Below, piece by piece: positions 1-9,019 of a DNA stretch of 62,611 nucleotides. The DNA lies in NCBI GenBank assembly GCA_016187935.1, contig JACPIU010000036.1:1-62611 (forward strand). The letters are read 5' to 3'. Position 1 is the first letter of the stretch. The number at the start of each line of letters is the position of its first letter. Below the pieces are notes generated by a model. That model had not been told where the DNA came from. It made no database searches and saw only the letters and a list, made by a program, of their open reading frames with translations. The stretch comes from Bdellovibrio sp. (GTDB lineage: Bacteria > Bdellovibrionota > Bacteriovoracia > Bacteriovoracales > Bacteriovoracaceae). Both the position numbers and the translations under genes were made by a program.

Positions 1-2
1 CA

Positions 3-1571
3 CCTCCCCTCATTGCCCAAAAGCTGGCCACAGAAGGACATTTTCCACCTGTCATTAGCTCTGCCAAGGCGGCAGGGCCGTATCTCAATTTTACTTTTAG
101 TGAAAAATTCTATGGCGAACATATCCTTACCTCTATTATTAGTGGGGATTTTTTCAAACTAACTCTCTTGAAAGATCCTCCCACCACAATGATCGAGTAT
201 AGTCAGCCCAACACCCACAAAGAACTTCATGTTGGGCATATGAGAAATTTATGTCTGGGAAATGCTCTGATTCGGTTATATCGCTATACCGGCCATAAGG
301 TTTACGCCGTCACCTATCCAGGAGACGTGGGAACCCATGTGGCAAAATGCCTGTGGTATATGAAGAAATTTAATCCTCCTGGGATACCTGCAAATGGTAA
401 GGGAGCATGGCTGGGTGAACTTTACTCCAAGGCAAACAATCTCTTAGAAGATCAAGTGGGGACCCCTGCTGAAGCTCAAAACCGTCAAGAACTCACTTTG
501 ATATTAAAACAACTTGAATCTCACCAAGGTGAGTATTTCGATTTATGGCGAGAGACTCGTGAATGGTCTATCCAACTCATGAATGAGGTCTATAAGTGGT
601 CCAATATTGAATTTGACCACTGGTTTTGGGAATCAGAGTTTGATTCATGCTCACTCAAGTTGGCCCATGAGTATTATAAAAAAGGACTTTACATTGAGAG
701 TGAAGGCGCGATTGGCATGGATTTAAGCCAAGACGGTCTTGGCTTCTGTATGATTATAAAATCCGATGGTACAGGTCTCTATGCCACCAAGGACATCGCA
801 CTGGCCCAAAAAAAATTCAAAAACTATCCCATCGAAAAAAGTATCTACATCGTCGATAAACGCCAGGCCCATCATTTTAAGCAAGTCTTTAAAGTGTTAG
901 AGAAACTGCAATTTCCTCACGCCCAAGACTGTTATCATCTCCAATATGACTTCGTGGAACTTCCAAGCGGTGCGATGAGTTCAAGAAAGGGCAATATTGT
1001 ACCCATCATGTCCCTCATCCATCAAATGCAAGAGAAAATCAAAACAGATTTTCTCAATAAATATCAGGCTGAATGGACACAAGAAGAAATCAACCAAACG
1101 GCCACACTTATCGCCAATGGCGCTATTAAGTATGGTATGATTCGAATGGATAATTCGCGCAAAATCGTTTTTGAAATGAGTGAATGGCTCAAGTTAGATG
1201 GTGAAACCGGTCCTTATCTGCAATACGTATGTGCCCGCATCAATTCTTTATTTTTGAAATTTCCGGCCAACAATCTTGCCCAATCCGATTGGAATCTTTT
1301 AAATCATCCAAAAGAAATCGCCCTCATGGTCCATCTTTCTATGTTTAATTCCGTTGCAGTGGATGCAACAATTTTACACAAAACGCCTGTTCTTTGCAGT
1401 TACCTCTATGATCTCGGTAAGCTCTTCAACAATTTCTATGCTGAATGCTCGATAGGAAGACTTGATGACTTGAAACTAAAACAGGCCAGGATGGCCTTAA
1501 CTTACGCCGTTGGTGCAGTGATGAAGCAGGGATTATCACTCCTTGGGATTGATGCCCCCTCTCGAATGTAA
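3..1571 (+). CDS. argS: Arginyl-tRNA synthetase, 5' end cut by the window edge
   Basis: Charges tRNA-Arg with arginine in the cytoplasm (class I synthetase). The reading frame is open from base 3, so the start lies outside the window. The segment before the first in-window TTG codon (168) still encodes the N-terminal additional domain, with an AAGPYLNF-type motif. The signature HVGHMRN (HIGH equivalent) follows about 20 residues after that TTG. The second class I motif MSSRKGN (KMSKS equivalent) is near base 975. The C-terminal helical anticodon-binding domain ends in the usual Arg-Met-type tail. A bidirectional hairpin terminator separates it from the convergent flagellin gene. Identity is secure; the 168 TTG is an internal codon, not the start. 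Confidence 0.96.
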   Translation, partial: PPLIAQKLATEGHFPPVISSAKAAGPYLNFTFSEKFYGEHILTSIISGDFFKLTLLKDPPTTMIEYSQPNTHKELHVGHMRNLCLGNALIRLYRYTGHKVYAVTYPGDVGTHVAKCLWYMKKFNPPGIPANGKGAWLGELYSKANNLLEDQVGTPAEAQNRQELTLILKQLESHQGEYFDLWRETREWSIQLMNEVYKWSNIEFDHWFWESEFDSCSLKLAHEYYKKGLYIESEGAIGMDLSQDGLGFCMIIKSDGTGLYATKDIALAQKKFKNYPIEKSIYIVDKRQAHHFKQVFKVLEKLQFPHAQDCYHLQYDFVELPSGAMSSRKGNIVPIMSLIHQMQEKIKTDFLNKYQAEWTQEEINQTATLIANGAIKYGMIRMDNSRKIVFEMSEWLKLDGETGPYLQYVCARINSLFLKFPANNLAQSDWNLLNHPKEIALMVHLSMFNSVAVDATILHKTPVLCSYLYDLGKLFNNFYAECSIGRLDDLKLKQARMALTYAVGAVMKQGLSLLGIDAPSRM

Positions 1572-1585
1572 ACCATTGTCACAAA

Positions 1586-1625
1586 ATAACAAGGCGACCT
1601 CCCATTCGGGAGGATCGCTTTGTTT
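1586..1625. terminator. Bidirectional intrinsic terminator between argS and flagellin
   Basis: A GC-rich inverted repeat (GCGACCTCCC, loop ATTC, then GGGAGGATCGC with one mismatch) is flanked by A-rich sequence on the left and TTTGTTT on the right. It can therefore end transcription from both sides. It lies exactly between the two convergent stop codons. Confidence 0.8.
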
Positions 1626-1641
1626 AAATCTGCGTTTCGAT

Positions 1642-2475
1642 TTAGCCGATCAATTTCAAAGCTGCAGAACCTTGAGCATTGGCCTGGGCCAAAACTGAAG
1701 TACCAGAATTGGTCAAGATATTAAGTTTTGTATTCTTGGCCGTTTCTGCTGCAAAATCTGTATCGCGGATACGAGAGTTTGCACTGGAAAGATTTTCCGA
1801 TGATACTTGCAAGTTTTGAATCGTGGATGCTAAACGATTTTGTTTAGCGCCAAGTTCAGCACGTTGTCCAGAAATTTGGGTAATGGCATCATCTAAAATT
1901 GCCAAAGATTCCTGGGCACCCGCCTTCTTTGAAATATCAATATTGCCAACGCCTAAACTTTCTAGCGTAGAGTTGGTTACTCCGGCATTGTACTTAATCC
2001 TATCCTGGAAATCATTGTTGTTAATACCGATTTGGAAATCATATTCCTCACCGGTTCCATTCAAAAGCTTCTTGCCGTTGAATTCAGTCACTTGAGAAAT
2101 TCTTTCAATCTCTTGCTTCAAGTTCTGATACTCGAGATTGGTAAATCCTCTCTCTGTGTCTCCGACGGTGTCTGAAGCTGCTTGCATGGAGAGTTCTCTT
2201 AATCGTGTAAGAATGGTCGATACTTCAGAGAGTCCACCTTCAGCAGTTTGAATCATTGAAACGCCATCTGAAGCGTTTCGCTCTGCTTGCTGGAAACCAC
2301 GAACTTGGGCCTTTAATTTTTCACTAATGGCCAACCCCGCGGCGTCATCAGCTGCTCGAACGATCCTTGTACCACTGGAAAGTTTTTCGAGAGTTCTCTG
2401 CTGCTCGCCATTGCTTACACCAAGAGTCCTCTGTGCTGAGAGCGACGTCACATTGGTGTTAATGCGCAAACCCAT
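1642..2475 (-). CDS. fliC: Flagellin, short D0/D1-only form
   Basis: Structural subunit of the flagellar filament. The 277 residues contain the conserved N-terminal D0/D1 helices (MGLRINTNVTSLSAQR start, the LSSGTRI and ADDAAGLAISE signatures) and the C-terminal helices ending in QANAQGSAALKLIG. A short linker joins them, so the variable outer D2/D3 domains are essentially absent. The start is set by a strong AAGGAGG site six bases upstream. A sigma28-like promoter sits about 130 bases upstream, and the gene stands alone rather than in a flagellar operon. Relatives in predatory Bdellovibrionota carry several flagellin paralogues, so this may be one of a set (inference). Confidence 0.97.
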   Translation of the reverse strand: MGLRINTNVTSLSAQRTLGVSNGEQQRTLEKLSSGTRIVRAADDAAGLAISEKLKAQVRGFQQAERNASDGVSMIQTAEGGLSEVSTILTRLRELSMQAASDTVGDTERGFTNLEYQNLKQEIERISQVTEFNGKKLLNGTGEEYDFQIGINNNDFQDRIKYNAGVTNSTLESLGVGNIDISKKAGAQESLAILDDAITQISGQRAELGAKQNRLASTIQNLQVSSENLSSANSRIRDTDFAAETAKNTKLNILTNSGTSVLAQANAQGSAALKLIG

Positions 2476-2602
2476 TGTTTCCTCCTTGATCCCTGCTCCA
2501 ATCTTGGAACTCGAACCTCTATTACCTTGAGGCCAATGAGCTTACTGCTCGATGGAATTTAAATATTTTTGATGCATACAAAATATGCATCTTTCACAAA
2601 CT

Positions 2603-2629
2603 TCATCGGCATTTCACAAAATACCTTAA
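2603..2629 (-). promoter_or_regulatory. Sigma28 (FliA)-type flagellar promoter
   Basis: On the minus strand the sequence is TTAA, 15 bases, then GCCGATGA. This is close to the flagellar sigma consensus TAAA-N15-GCCGATAA. It points at the flagellin gene with a leader of roughly 120 bases. Confidence 0.6.
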
Positions 2630-2784
2630 GCAAAATTTACCCGAAACTGATCAAAACCAAACGGCATGATGTACGAGTAATTCACTTTCTTTAGGGTAAA
2701 TGCCAAACATGACTATTTCACTTTGGATTATCTTTCTAGTGAAAAGTATTTAGCTTACAAATCCAAAATCCCGAATAGTTTTCG

Positions 2785-5754
2785 ATGGGACGAGAGCGAA
2801 GACCATTGATATTTGTAGCACCATGTTCTGAGTCTATGACTCAGCTTAGATCGGTATGCCAGCAGATTGCCGAAGACGAAAACATCGAAGTCATTGATAT
2901 CGAAAACAATCAGGAGATTCATCAAATCATGGCCAATTATGGATCAACGCTCATGCTGTATTCCCATCCGAAAAAATGTGCTCTGGCCCTCCAACTCCAC
3001 AATAAAATAATCAAGAAAGTCCAAGCAAAAACAGTTTTGCTTACCGACAAAGTCATCCCCGTCAAAACACTCAGCAAATTCATGAAGCTAGGACTGACCG
3101 ACTGTATTACGGAGCCAATCTCACCAAAAAGTCTTCTTTATAAAATCAAACTTCTTATTCGATCTCTACCGAACCTTAATGAGCAAGAACTAGAATATCG
3201 CACTATTTCCACTAATGATTCTACTGCCAAAAATGCTGAAAAGGATCTGGCCACCCGTAATAAAAAGGATGGGCAAAATCCTGAGAAAGCTCCTGAAAAT
3301 ACCCACGAAACCGTCAATGGACAGGTTGCCGCGGCCGATGAAAAAATGATCGGACAACAAAAAACAAAAGACGCCGCGATTGAAACAAATTATCGAGGCG
3401 ATGTCTCCGAGCATCCTCCAGAAGAAAAGGAGGGTGATGATCAACCTAAAAAGCATGAGAATGCTTCAGCAATAGAGACATATTACAAAGGCGATATTAC
3501 AGAATCGAGCACTCCCGAAGATGGCAAGATGGTTGGGGAAACCTCTCCCGACAACGTAAGTGATAATGAAATTGAAAAATTAAGAAAAGGTTTTTCCATC
3601 GACGTAGAAGCAGAATCCGCAACACATGATGCACCGGCCGAGATGATCAATAAATTCCATTTCACAAAGACCAAGCGCTCAGGATTGGCAGTAGAAAATA
3701 ATGAATCAGAGTCTCATGATGACGGGGAAGTCCAAGTTATTGATCCATACTTAAAATCTAAACATAAGCATTTTAAAACTGTAGATGTAGAGGACGACAT
3801 TCCCCAAAACACGCAAGAACCCACAGCGAATGACAATGCATTCCAGACAGCGACGAAGAAACGCACCGCTTTGAAAGTTGAACAAACCGGCGAAAATTAT
3901 CTGCAACAAAGGAGAAGCGAATTAAAGGCCAAGAAGCTCAAAGATAACAAGGCCGAAGGTTTAGAGATAGAAGATGACACTGGCCAGGACGAACAAGAAT
4001 CTACTGATCATGATGGCATACCTCAGGTCATGAAGAGCAAGCGAAAGTCCTTGGATGTTGAATCAGACGGTGATAATTATCTACAGCAAAGAAGAAACGA
4101 ATTAAAGGCCAGGAAACTTAAAGATGAAGCATCTGAAGGTTTGGCCATAGAGGACGATATAACTGAAACGGCAGAGGACGATCAAGAGAACCAATCATCC
4201 GGCAAGGAAAATCCAGAGCATAAAAAGGCCAAGCAAAATCTTCTGACCGGAAAAAGCAATAAGCAAACGTCTAAAGAAAAGCAAACTGCAGAAAATTCAG
4301 AATTTTCCGCGAGAAAGAAAAAATTGTCCCACCGCGAACAAGAAGCTGAACAAGAAACTTCACAAGAAGATATTCAAGAAGATATTGATGAAGAATCCAA
4401 TACGGCCGCGCAATCTCCTACTCCCAAAACCAGAAAAGGCCAGGAAGAAAGGGATATCGCACTACTAAAAAGGTTAAAAAAAGAAATTGAAGAAGAGGCC
4501 GAGACATTCAACCATAACAATTCCAAAAAACTCTCGATAGATGCGGAAGCAGGGCCAAAAGAGAAAGGCGCACAAACCGCTAAGAAAATAGCGCATAAGG
4601 AAAAAGATCGGACCAAACTCGATATTGAAAATGATCGCGCGCAAGATTCAATGAAAAAAAAGGATCAAAGCAGTGAGAAAGAGCAGAAAAAGCTTGAAAC
4701 GTCAGGCACCATAAATAATACCAATGAAGAACTCCAAGGCAGCAGTCAACCCGCCGATTATATCGAAAAGTATTACAATCAAAAAAAACCAGTTCGTCCA
4801 GAAAGTAAACAAAGCTGGGATAAGTTTGCTCATCGAAAAGAGGCACAAACGGCTGCCCCACCACCCAAACCATTAGGTGATAAATCACTTATCATTGAAA
4901 AAGAAGAATTAGGAGAGCAGACCATCGATTATAAGAAAATCCAGGATGAGTTTGCTGCCCTCGACGGTGCCTTCACAAATCAAGTTAAAACGCGCTACCA
5001 GATCAGCGAAGAAGCGGTTAAACCAAAAGATCAAACACTATTTCATGGGGGCCATAATCCTAACGAAGTAAGTGCAAGCACCTCCTTTGCAACTCAAAAC
5101 ACAAACGATGAAATTGAGAACACTGAAACCATCTATTATCCGAACTCAAAAGGTATTGAGTATGTTATTCGGGCCCTGCATCTATACTCAGAGAAGGACA
5201 CGAAAGATCTCGACATTCTGGCGTACCTTGGTAAAACCATTCATCATCAATTAAAAGGAAGAATCAGTTTTTTAAGTAAAGATAAGAAAAGCTCGCTTTT
5301 TATTGAGCTTTTCAATGGACATTTACAATCCAGCTCCGTACCTGGTGAGATGGAAGAAATCAACCCATCCATGTCACTCATAGGCACACAAATCGTGTCG
5401 GCCGAACAATGGGAGACATACAAATCACAAAAACTGAATACCTGGTCTCAAGCACGATTACCATCATGGTCTGATGAAACATTCCAAAAAGATAATTTAA
5501 CCTACATCTATCCATATTACGAAGGTACAGATTTTATAGGATTTTCAGTTATTGATTTTGCAGGGAAATTTGATCCCGTCAATGCTCCACTGGTAGAAAT
5601 TCTATGTGAGTCGGCACGCAGTATTTATCTCTATAATTATCACCTAGGCGGCAAGCGTGGCCAGTATCAAGGCAAAATAGGCATTCCCGAAAGCGAACAT
5701 CAGGCCGGAATGTTCAATCGTCTAAAAGGTCTTTTCGGGAAAAAAGCAGGATAA
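2785..5754 (+). CDS. Pseudo-receiver scaffold protein with long charged repeat region
   Basis: No named family recognised. Residues 1 to about 125 have the alternating strand/helix pattern of a response-regulator receiver, but the expected acidic pair, phospho-acceptor Asp and conserved Lys are all replaced (for example LMLYSH and ITEPIS). It is probably a phosphorylation-dead receiver. Residues about 130-750 are Lys/Glu-rich and predicted disordered. They hold two near-identical 60-residue units (NYLQQRR...ELKA at bases near 3890 and 4070), about nine copies of a short hydrophobic-acidic motif of the type LxVE/LxIE, and three IE-x-YY motifs. Residues about 780-970 form a compact C-terminal domain, GAF-like in pattern. 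No clear ribosome site precedes the ATG. The HD-GYP-like gene starts four bases downstream, so the two probably act together in signalling. Confidence 0.75.
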   Translation: MGRERRPLIFVAPCSESMTQLRSVCQQIAEDENIEVIDIENNQEIHQIMANYGSTLMLYSHPKKCALALQLHNKIIKKVQAKTVLLTDKVIPVKTLSKFMKLGLTDCITEPISPKSLLYKIKLLIRSLPNLNEQELEYRTISTNDSTAKNAEKDLATRNKKDGQNPEKAPENTHETVNGQVAAADEKMIGQQKTKDAAIETNYRGDVSEHPPEEKEGDDQPKKHENASAIETYYKGDITESSTPEDGKMVGETSPDNVSDNEIEKLRKGFSIDVEAESATHDAPAEMINKFHFTKTKRSGLAVENNESESHDDGEVQVIDPYLKSKHKHFKTVDVEDDIPQNTQEPTANDNAFQTATKKRTALKVEQTGENYLQQRRSELKAKKLKDNKAEGLEIEDDTGQDEQESTDHDGIPQVMKSKRKSLDVESDGDNYLQQRRNELKARKLKDEASEGLAIEDDITETAEDDQENQSSGKENPEHKKAKQNLLTGKSNKQTSKEKQTAENSEFSARKKKLSHREQEAEQETSQEDIQEDIDEESNTAAQSPTPKTRKGQEERDIALLKRLKKEIEEEAETFNHNNSKKLSIDAEAGPKEKGAQTAKKIAHKEKDRTKLDIENDRAQDSMKKKDQSSEKEQKKLETSGTINNTNEELQGSSQPADYIEKYYNQKKPVRPESKQSWDKFAHRKEAQTAAPPPKPLGDKSLIIEKEELGEQTIDYKKIQDEFAALDGAFTNQVKTRYQISEEAVKPKDQTLFHGGHNPNEVSASTSFATQNTNDEIENTETIYYPNSKGIEYVIRALHLYSEKDTKDLDILAYLGKTIHHQLKGRISFLSKDKKSSLFIELFNGHLQSSSVPGEMEEINPSMSLIGTQIVSAEQWETYKSQKLNTWSQARLPSWSDETFQKDNLTYIYPYYEGTDFIGFSVIDFAGKFDPVNAPLVEILCESARSIYLYNYHLGGKRGQYQGKIGIPESEHQAGMFNRLKGLFGKKAG

Positions 5755-5758
5755 TGAG

Positions 5759-6835
5759 ATGAATGTTAAACCTGATAATTTTTTTCATATCGAAATGGAC
5801 CTGTTCCAAGATCGTCGAATTTTTCCTTTTCAGCTTTACATTTTTAATCCTTCCACAATGGAATACACTCTTTTTTTACACGGAAATCAGCCTCTGATTA
5901 AGGATAAATGGCAACTTCTCAATTTTGTGATTGAGCGTGGTGGAGGCATTGCCGTACGCAAAGATCAGCAAAAAACATTTTTATCTTCTTTAAAACTGAA
6001 AGAAGACGATGTTCCTTCGCTTTCGCATACCAAACATATTTCTCCTGAAATTGAGGCGTTACTCAAAGAGCAAAAATTAGCGAAAGAAAAGCTCAAAAAT
6101 ACCGTCCAAGGCAAATCCAAATTTCTCTTAAATGAGGAATTACCCAAGAGCATTTTGCAAGATAATTTTAGTAATTTAATTATCGCAGCAAGAAACGAAA
6201 TCGCCGCTTTTCCATGTTCATTTTCTCCCACCGTGAGCTTGGCGAGATACTTGGCCCTCAACCTGCTTGAGGAAGACAATTTCTATAATCGGGTTGTCGC
6301 CTTGTCTTATCATTTGGCCATAGGAATGGGGATCGTCGACCACGCTTCTCTCGGAAGTTTAATCTGCGCTTCTTTCCTTTATCATCTTGGAAATACCCAG
6401 GTTGATTTTGGCGTACTAAAAAAACCAAGCGCTGAACTCTTTGATGATGACAGGAAAAAATTCCGACAACATCCTGGTTTAACTCAGCACTTACTAAAAA
6501 AAATTAATCTAGATATTGATGTTCGCTGTTATCAGATTATGCTCGATCATCATGAAAGAACTGATGGCAGTGGCTTTCCCAACTTTAAACGCCATGGTCA
6601 AATAGACCCGCTGGCCCTAGTTTTGGGTGCGGTTTCCCACATCTTTGAATATCACTATGGATTGGTAACTGGAAAAAAAACCCCGTTGCAAGCTATTTTC
6701 ATTAATTTACAAAACAAAACATCAATTCAAGGATTGGAAACTGAATTTGGCGGGCACATTCACCAAAGTCTCGTCCATCTGCTCAAAATGGAGCTACTCA
6801 AAAGCAATGCGCCTGATCAAGCCAAAGTTGCATAA
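5759..6835 (+). CDS. Degenerate HD-GYP-type signalling protein
   Basis: Resembles HD-GYP cyclic-di-GMP phosphodiesterases. The N-terminal ~130 residues are a separate domain, followed by a linker and the HD-like helical core. The second half of the signature is well kept (HHERTDGSGFP, equivalent to HHERxDGxGYP). The HD doublet itself reads YHLGN instead of HD(I/L)GK, so one metal-ligand Asp is missing. Catalysis is doubtful, and a sensor or scaffold role is possible. It starts right after the stop of the pseudo-receiver scaffold gene, which implies cotranscription. Its last 19 bases overlap the convergent metallophosphoesterase gene. Confidence 0.8.
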   Translation: MNVKPDNFFHIEMDLFQDRRIFPFQLYIFNPSTMEYTLFLHGNQPLIKDKWQLLNFVIERGGGIAVRKDQQKTFLSSLKLKEDDVPSLSHTKHISPEIEALLKEQKLAKEKLKNTVQGKSKFLLNEELPKSILQDNFSNLIIAARNEIAAFPCSFSPTVSLARYLALNLLEEDNFYNRVVALSYHLAIGMGIVDHASLGSLICASFLYHLGNTQVDFGVLKKPSAELFDDDRKKFRQHPGLTQHLLKKINLDIDVRCYQIMLDHHERTDGSGFPNFKRHGQIDPLALVLGAVSHIFEYHYGLVTGKKTPLQAIFINLQNKTSIQGLETEFGGHIHQSLVHLLKMELLKSNAPDQAKVA

Positions 6836-7983
6836 GAGACATAAGGCGCATTGGAGGCCCTCCCGTGCCAATGGTATAATCCAAGCTCCACCATACTCTG
6901 ATTGGAATCATGATCACTAACGACAATAAGTGCAAAGGGCATGGCCTGCGAAGAGACAGGTCGGCCAAAATCTAAATTGTGCATTTGCATCCAAGTTCCG
7001 GTATTAATAAAAAGAGGCCCTGACCAGAATTGCTTGTAGAGAAGGCCGTGCGAGTGCCCCACCACCAAGGCCTTGACTTCATCATTGTTGTCAAAATAAT
7101 CCTCAATAATCTGATGATCATTTCGAAACATGACCAGCTCTTCTCGAACATAACGTATCAAATCCTTAAATTTCCTTCGCGATTTGAAAAGATAAATAAA
7201 TCTCACCATGAAAAAATAGGCAAGATTGGCCAGTATGAAGCGCAAAGTATTGAGAGTGTCATAAATCATCCCATGAATGATGAACTTCTTAATTGGACGG
7301 ACTGATTGAATATGAGGATTCACAACTTTAAATTTATTAATCACTCGCACTACGTAATAAGAACCCCATGGTGGGTTATAGTGGAGTTCACCGTCAGTCC
7401 CTTGCAGAATTGCTTCATCAGAATTGCGATAATTGGCCATTTCATATTCATGCCCGTGCTTAAAAACGATTTCAGGGAGAGGTCTATACTCAGCATTGGA
7501 GTGAGACAAAATACATATTTGAGACCGAAGCTCTGGGGGAAAATAATTGTAAAATTGTTCTAACACTGAAGGCAGAATCAATTCACCATCATGGTTACCC
7601 AAAAGATAGACAATAGTTTTGTCTGGTTGTTTGAGAAAATTGATAAGTCCTTCAAACACCGTTTTATGTCCTTGATACATCAATGCTAAGCGCTTAAGCG
7701 AAGCACGCTGCCCCCAATACTGATCTTCAAATACCTCAACATAAGGAACTGCCAAAAAATCAAGGAAATCACCATTAATGACAAGCTCCACACGCTTTGA
7801 GTAATATGGTCCGGTTGAAAAATGCTCGAGCAGCAAAGCGAACTCATGATCGCGATGAAATTCTTCCAATAGATTATCCCGTTCTCCAACAAATGGTCCG
7901 GCCCCCAAATGAAGGTCAGAAACCGAGAGAACAACCTTTCCTTCAGTTTTCTGACGGAGGAATTTCATAGGCCGATTGTCCAA
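6817..7983 (-). CDS. Calcineurin-like metallophosphoesterase (LpxH-related fold)
   Basis: A complete set of metallophosphoesterase motifs is visible: SDLHLG (D-x-H), NGDFLDFL (GDxxD), LLGNHD (GNHD), KHGHEYE and VGHSHG (GHxH). This implies a two-metal phosphohydrolase. UDP-2,3-diacylglucosamine hydrolases use the same fold, but at 388 residues this protein is longer and has a hydrophobic segment around residues 245-265 suggesting membrane association, so the substrate is unknown. The first codon used here is a TTG; an ATG five codons inside (7968) is an equally good start, and neither has a strong ribosome site. The start overlaps the end of the upstream small exported protein gene by up to 41 bases, consistent with translational coupling. 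Confidence 0.85.
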   Translation of the reverse strand: MDNRPMKFLRQKTEGKVVLSVSDLHLGAGPFVGERDNLLEEFHRDHEFALLLEHFSTGPYYSKRVELVINGDFLDFLAVPYVEVFEDQYWGQRASLKRLALMYQGHKTVFEGLINFLKQPDKTIVYLLGNHDGELILPSVLEQFYNYFPPELRSQICILSHSNAEYRPLPEIVFKHGHEYEMANYRNSDEAILQGTDGELHYNPPWGSYYVVRVINKFKVVNPHIQSVRPIKKFIIHGMIYDTLNTLRFILANLAYFFMVRFIYLFKSRRKFKDLIRYVREELVMFRNDHQIIEDYFDNNDEVKALVVGHSHGLLYKQFWSGPLFINTGTWMQMHNLDFGRPVSSQAMPFALIVVSDHDSNQSMVELGLYHWHGRASNAPYVSYATLA

Positions 7984-8320
7984 TTTTAAGTTCTATATCT
8001 TGCCCGGGGGGATTAAGAGGAATAATAAACACTCTTTTGCTTAAATGCGCGCCCACAACAATACTTTGATGGGCCTTCGATTCAAGAGTAAAATATTTTA
8101 TAATATCACCTTTACCATCAACCAATTTGCCTGAGAGGGGGCCGAGAGTAAAATTTTCAAGAGATAACGCCAAATCATTTCCTGCAGTCGACGGTGTGAT
8201 AATCTTCACTTTCTTGTCAAAAAAAGTGACTACAAATCCTTCTCTTTCTTCATCGGCGGCCATTGCGCAAATGCCAGATTGCCAAACTAACCATAGAATT
8301 ATGAGAAGATAACTACGCAT
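7943..8320 (-). CDS. Small exported protein of unknown function
   Basis: A 125-residue protein with a clear Sec signal peptide (charged MRSY start, hydrophobic core, cleavage near AMA-AD). The mature part is beta-rich with no motif that I recognise. It is upstream of and overlaps the metallophosphoesterase gene, so the two probably form an operon. Its start lies only 12 bases from the divergent metalloprotease-like gene. Confidence 0.65.
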   Translation of the reverse strand: MRSYLLIILWLVWQSGICAMAADEEREGFVVTFFDKKVKIITPSTAGNDLALSLENFTLGPLSGKLVDGKGDIIKYFTLESKAHQSIVVGAHLSKRVFIIPLNPPGQDIELKIGQSAYEIPPSEN

Positions 8321-8332
8321 ATATACATTATA

Positions 8333-9019
8333 ATGCCGCCTTCCTCAACTGCTGGCCGGAGGAATAACTGGCAATATTTACCACTCGATCACATTCCTCA
8401 TATCACTCTTTCACTTCCATCCGAAATCATCCCGATAAACTTAGTGATGGCCACAGAATTACTGTCAAAATTAGTCAGATTTTCTTTTAAAGCAAAGCAC
8501 TCCAAGCAGGAAGTCCCGCGTGGATATAAAGATTTTTTAAAAATTTTGAGTTCAACGCCACTCAATCATTGGTGTATTGAAAATAAAATTTTATGGCGAT
8601 CAATTGAAGAGTTGGTGGAAAATTTTAGCCTCGAAATGTTCCAATTTTTCGGCTGGGGTACTAATCTGGTTTTTTTAAAATCAAATGGACATTTCGGATG
8701 TGCCATTGGGGCCACTCAGGCAGACTATCTCATTATTATTTTTCCCAACCTCCTTAACTTTTTACATTCGGCCGCTCCTCGCATCGGGCAGGCCATCTTA
8801 GCGCACGAGCTTGGACATTTATTCAATAGACATGCCGAAAAATCTATTTCACCGTTACAGGCCCAAATTGAAGCCGATGCCTTTGCCTACCGCCTGGGCT
8901 ATGGCAAAGAATTGGAACAAATATTACTTGAACAATCAGGCATGGAAATCCAAGTTCGCCTGGCCTACCTAACCTCTCTGTGGGCCTCAGATGTGAAGAA
9001 TCACGATAATAATTTATAA
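8333..9019 (+). CDS. M48-like zinc metallopeptidase domain protein
   Basis: Residues near 160-190 contain HELGH (HExxH zinc site) followed about 20 residues later by [12 protein letters not shown], the EADxxA-type third-ligand motif of M48-like gluzincins. No signal peptide or transmembrane segment is obvious, so it is probably cytoplasmic. The ATG at 8333 lies inside a TATAAT-like palindrome and has no ribosome site. The true start may be an in-frame ATG around 8447. The 3' end overlaps uvrB by 6 bases. The catalytic motif is clear; substrate and exact length are not. Confidence 0.7.
   Translation: MPPSSTAGRRNNWQYLPLDHIPHITLSLPSEIIPINLVMATELLSKLVRFSFKAKHSKQEVPRGYKDFLKILSSTPLNHWCIENKILWRSIEELVENFSLEMFQFFGWGTNLVFLKSNGHFGCAIGATQADYLIIIFPNLLNFLHSAAPRIGQAILAHELGHLFNRHAEKSISPLQAQIEADAFAYRLGYGKELEQILLEQSGMEIQVRLAYLTSLWASDVKNHDNNL

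Noticed and set aside
168-170. TTG at 168 as the argS start
   Set aside because: The frame is open to the window edge and the upstream codons encode the conserved N-terminal domain.
1823-2530. Plus-strand frames over the flagellin gene and its leader
   Set aside because: They are antisense to a clear flagellin gene, lack ribosome sites and encode no recognisable sequence.
2500-2530. T-arm-like sequence GGTTCGAGTTCC on the minus strand, possible tRNA
   Set aside because: The flanking bases cannot form the T stem, and no acceptor or anticodon stem can be built around it. It lies in the flagellin leader.
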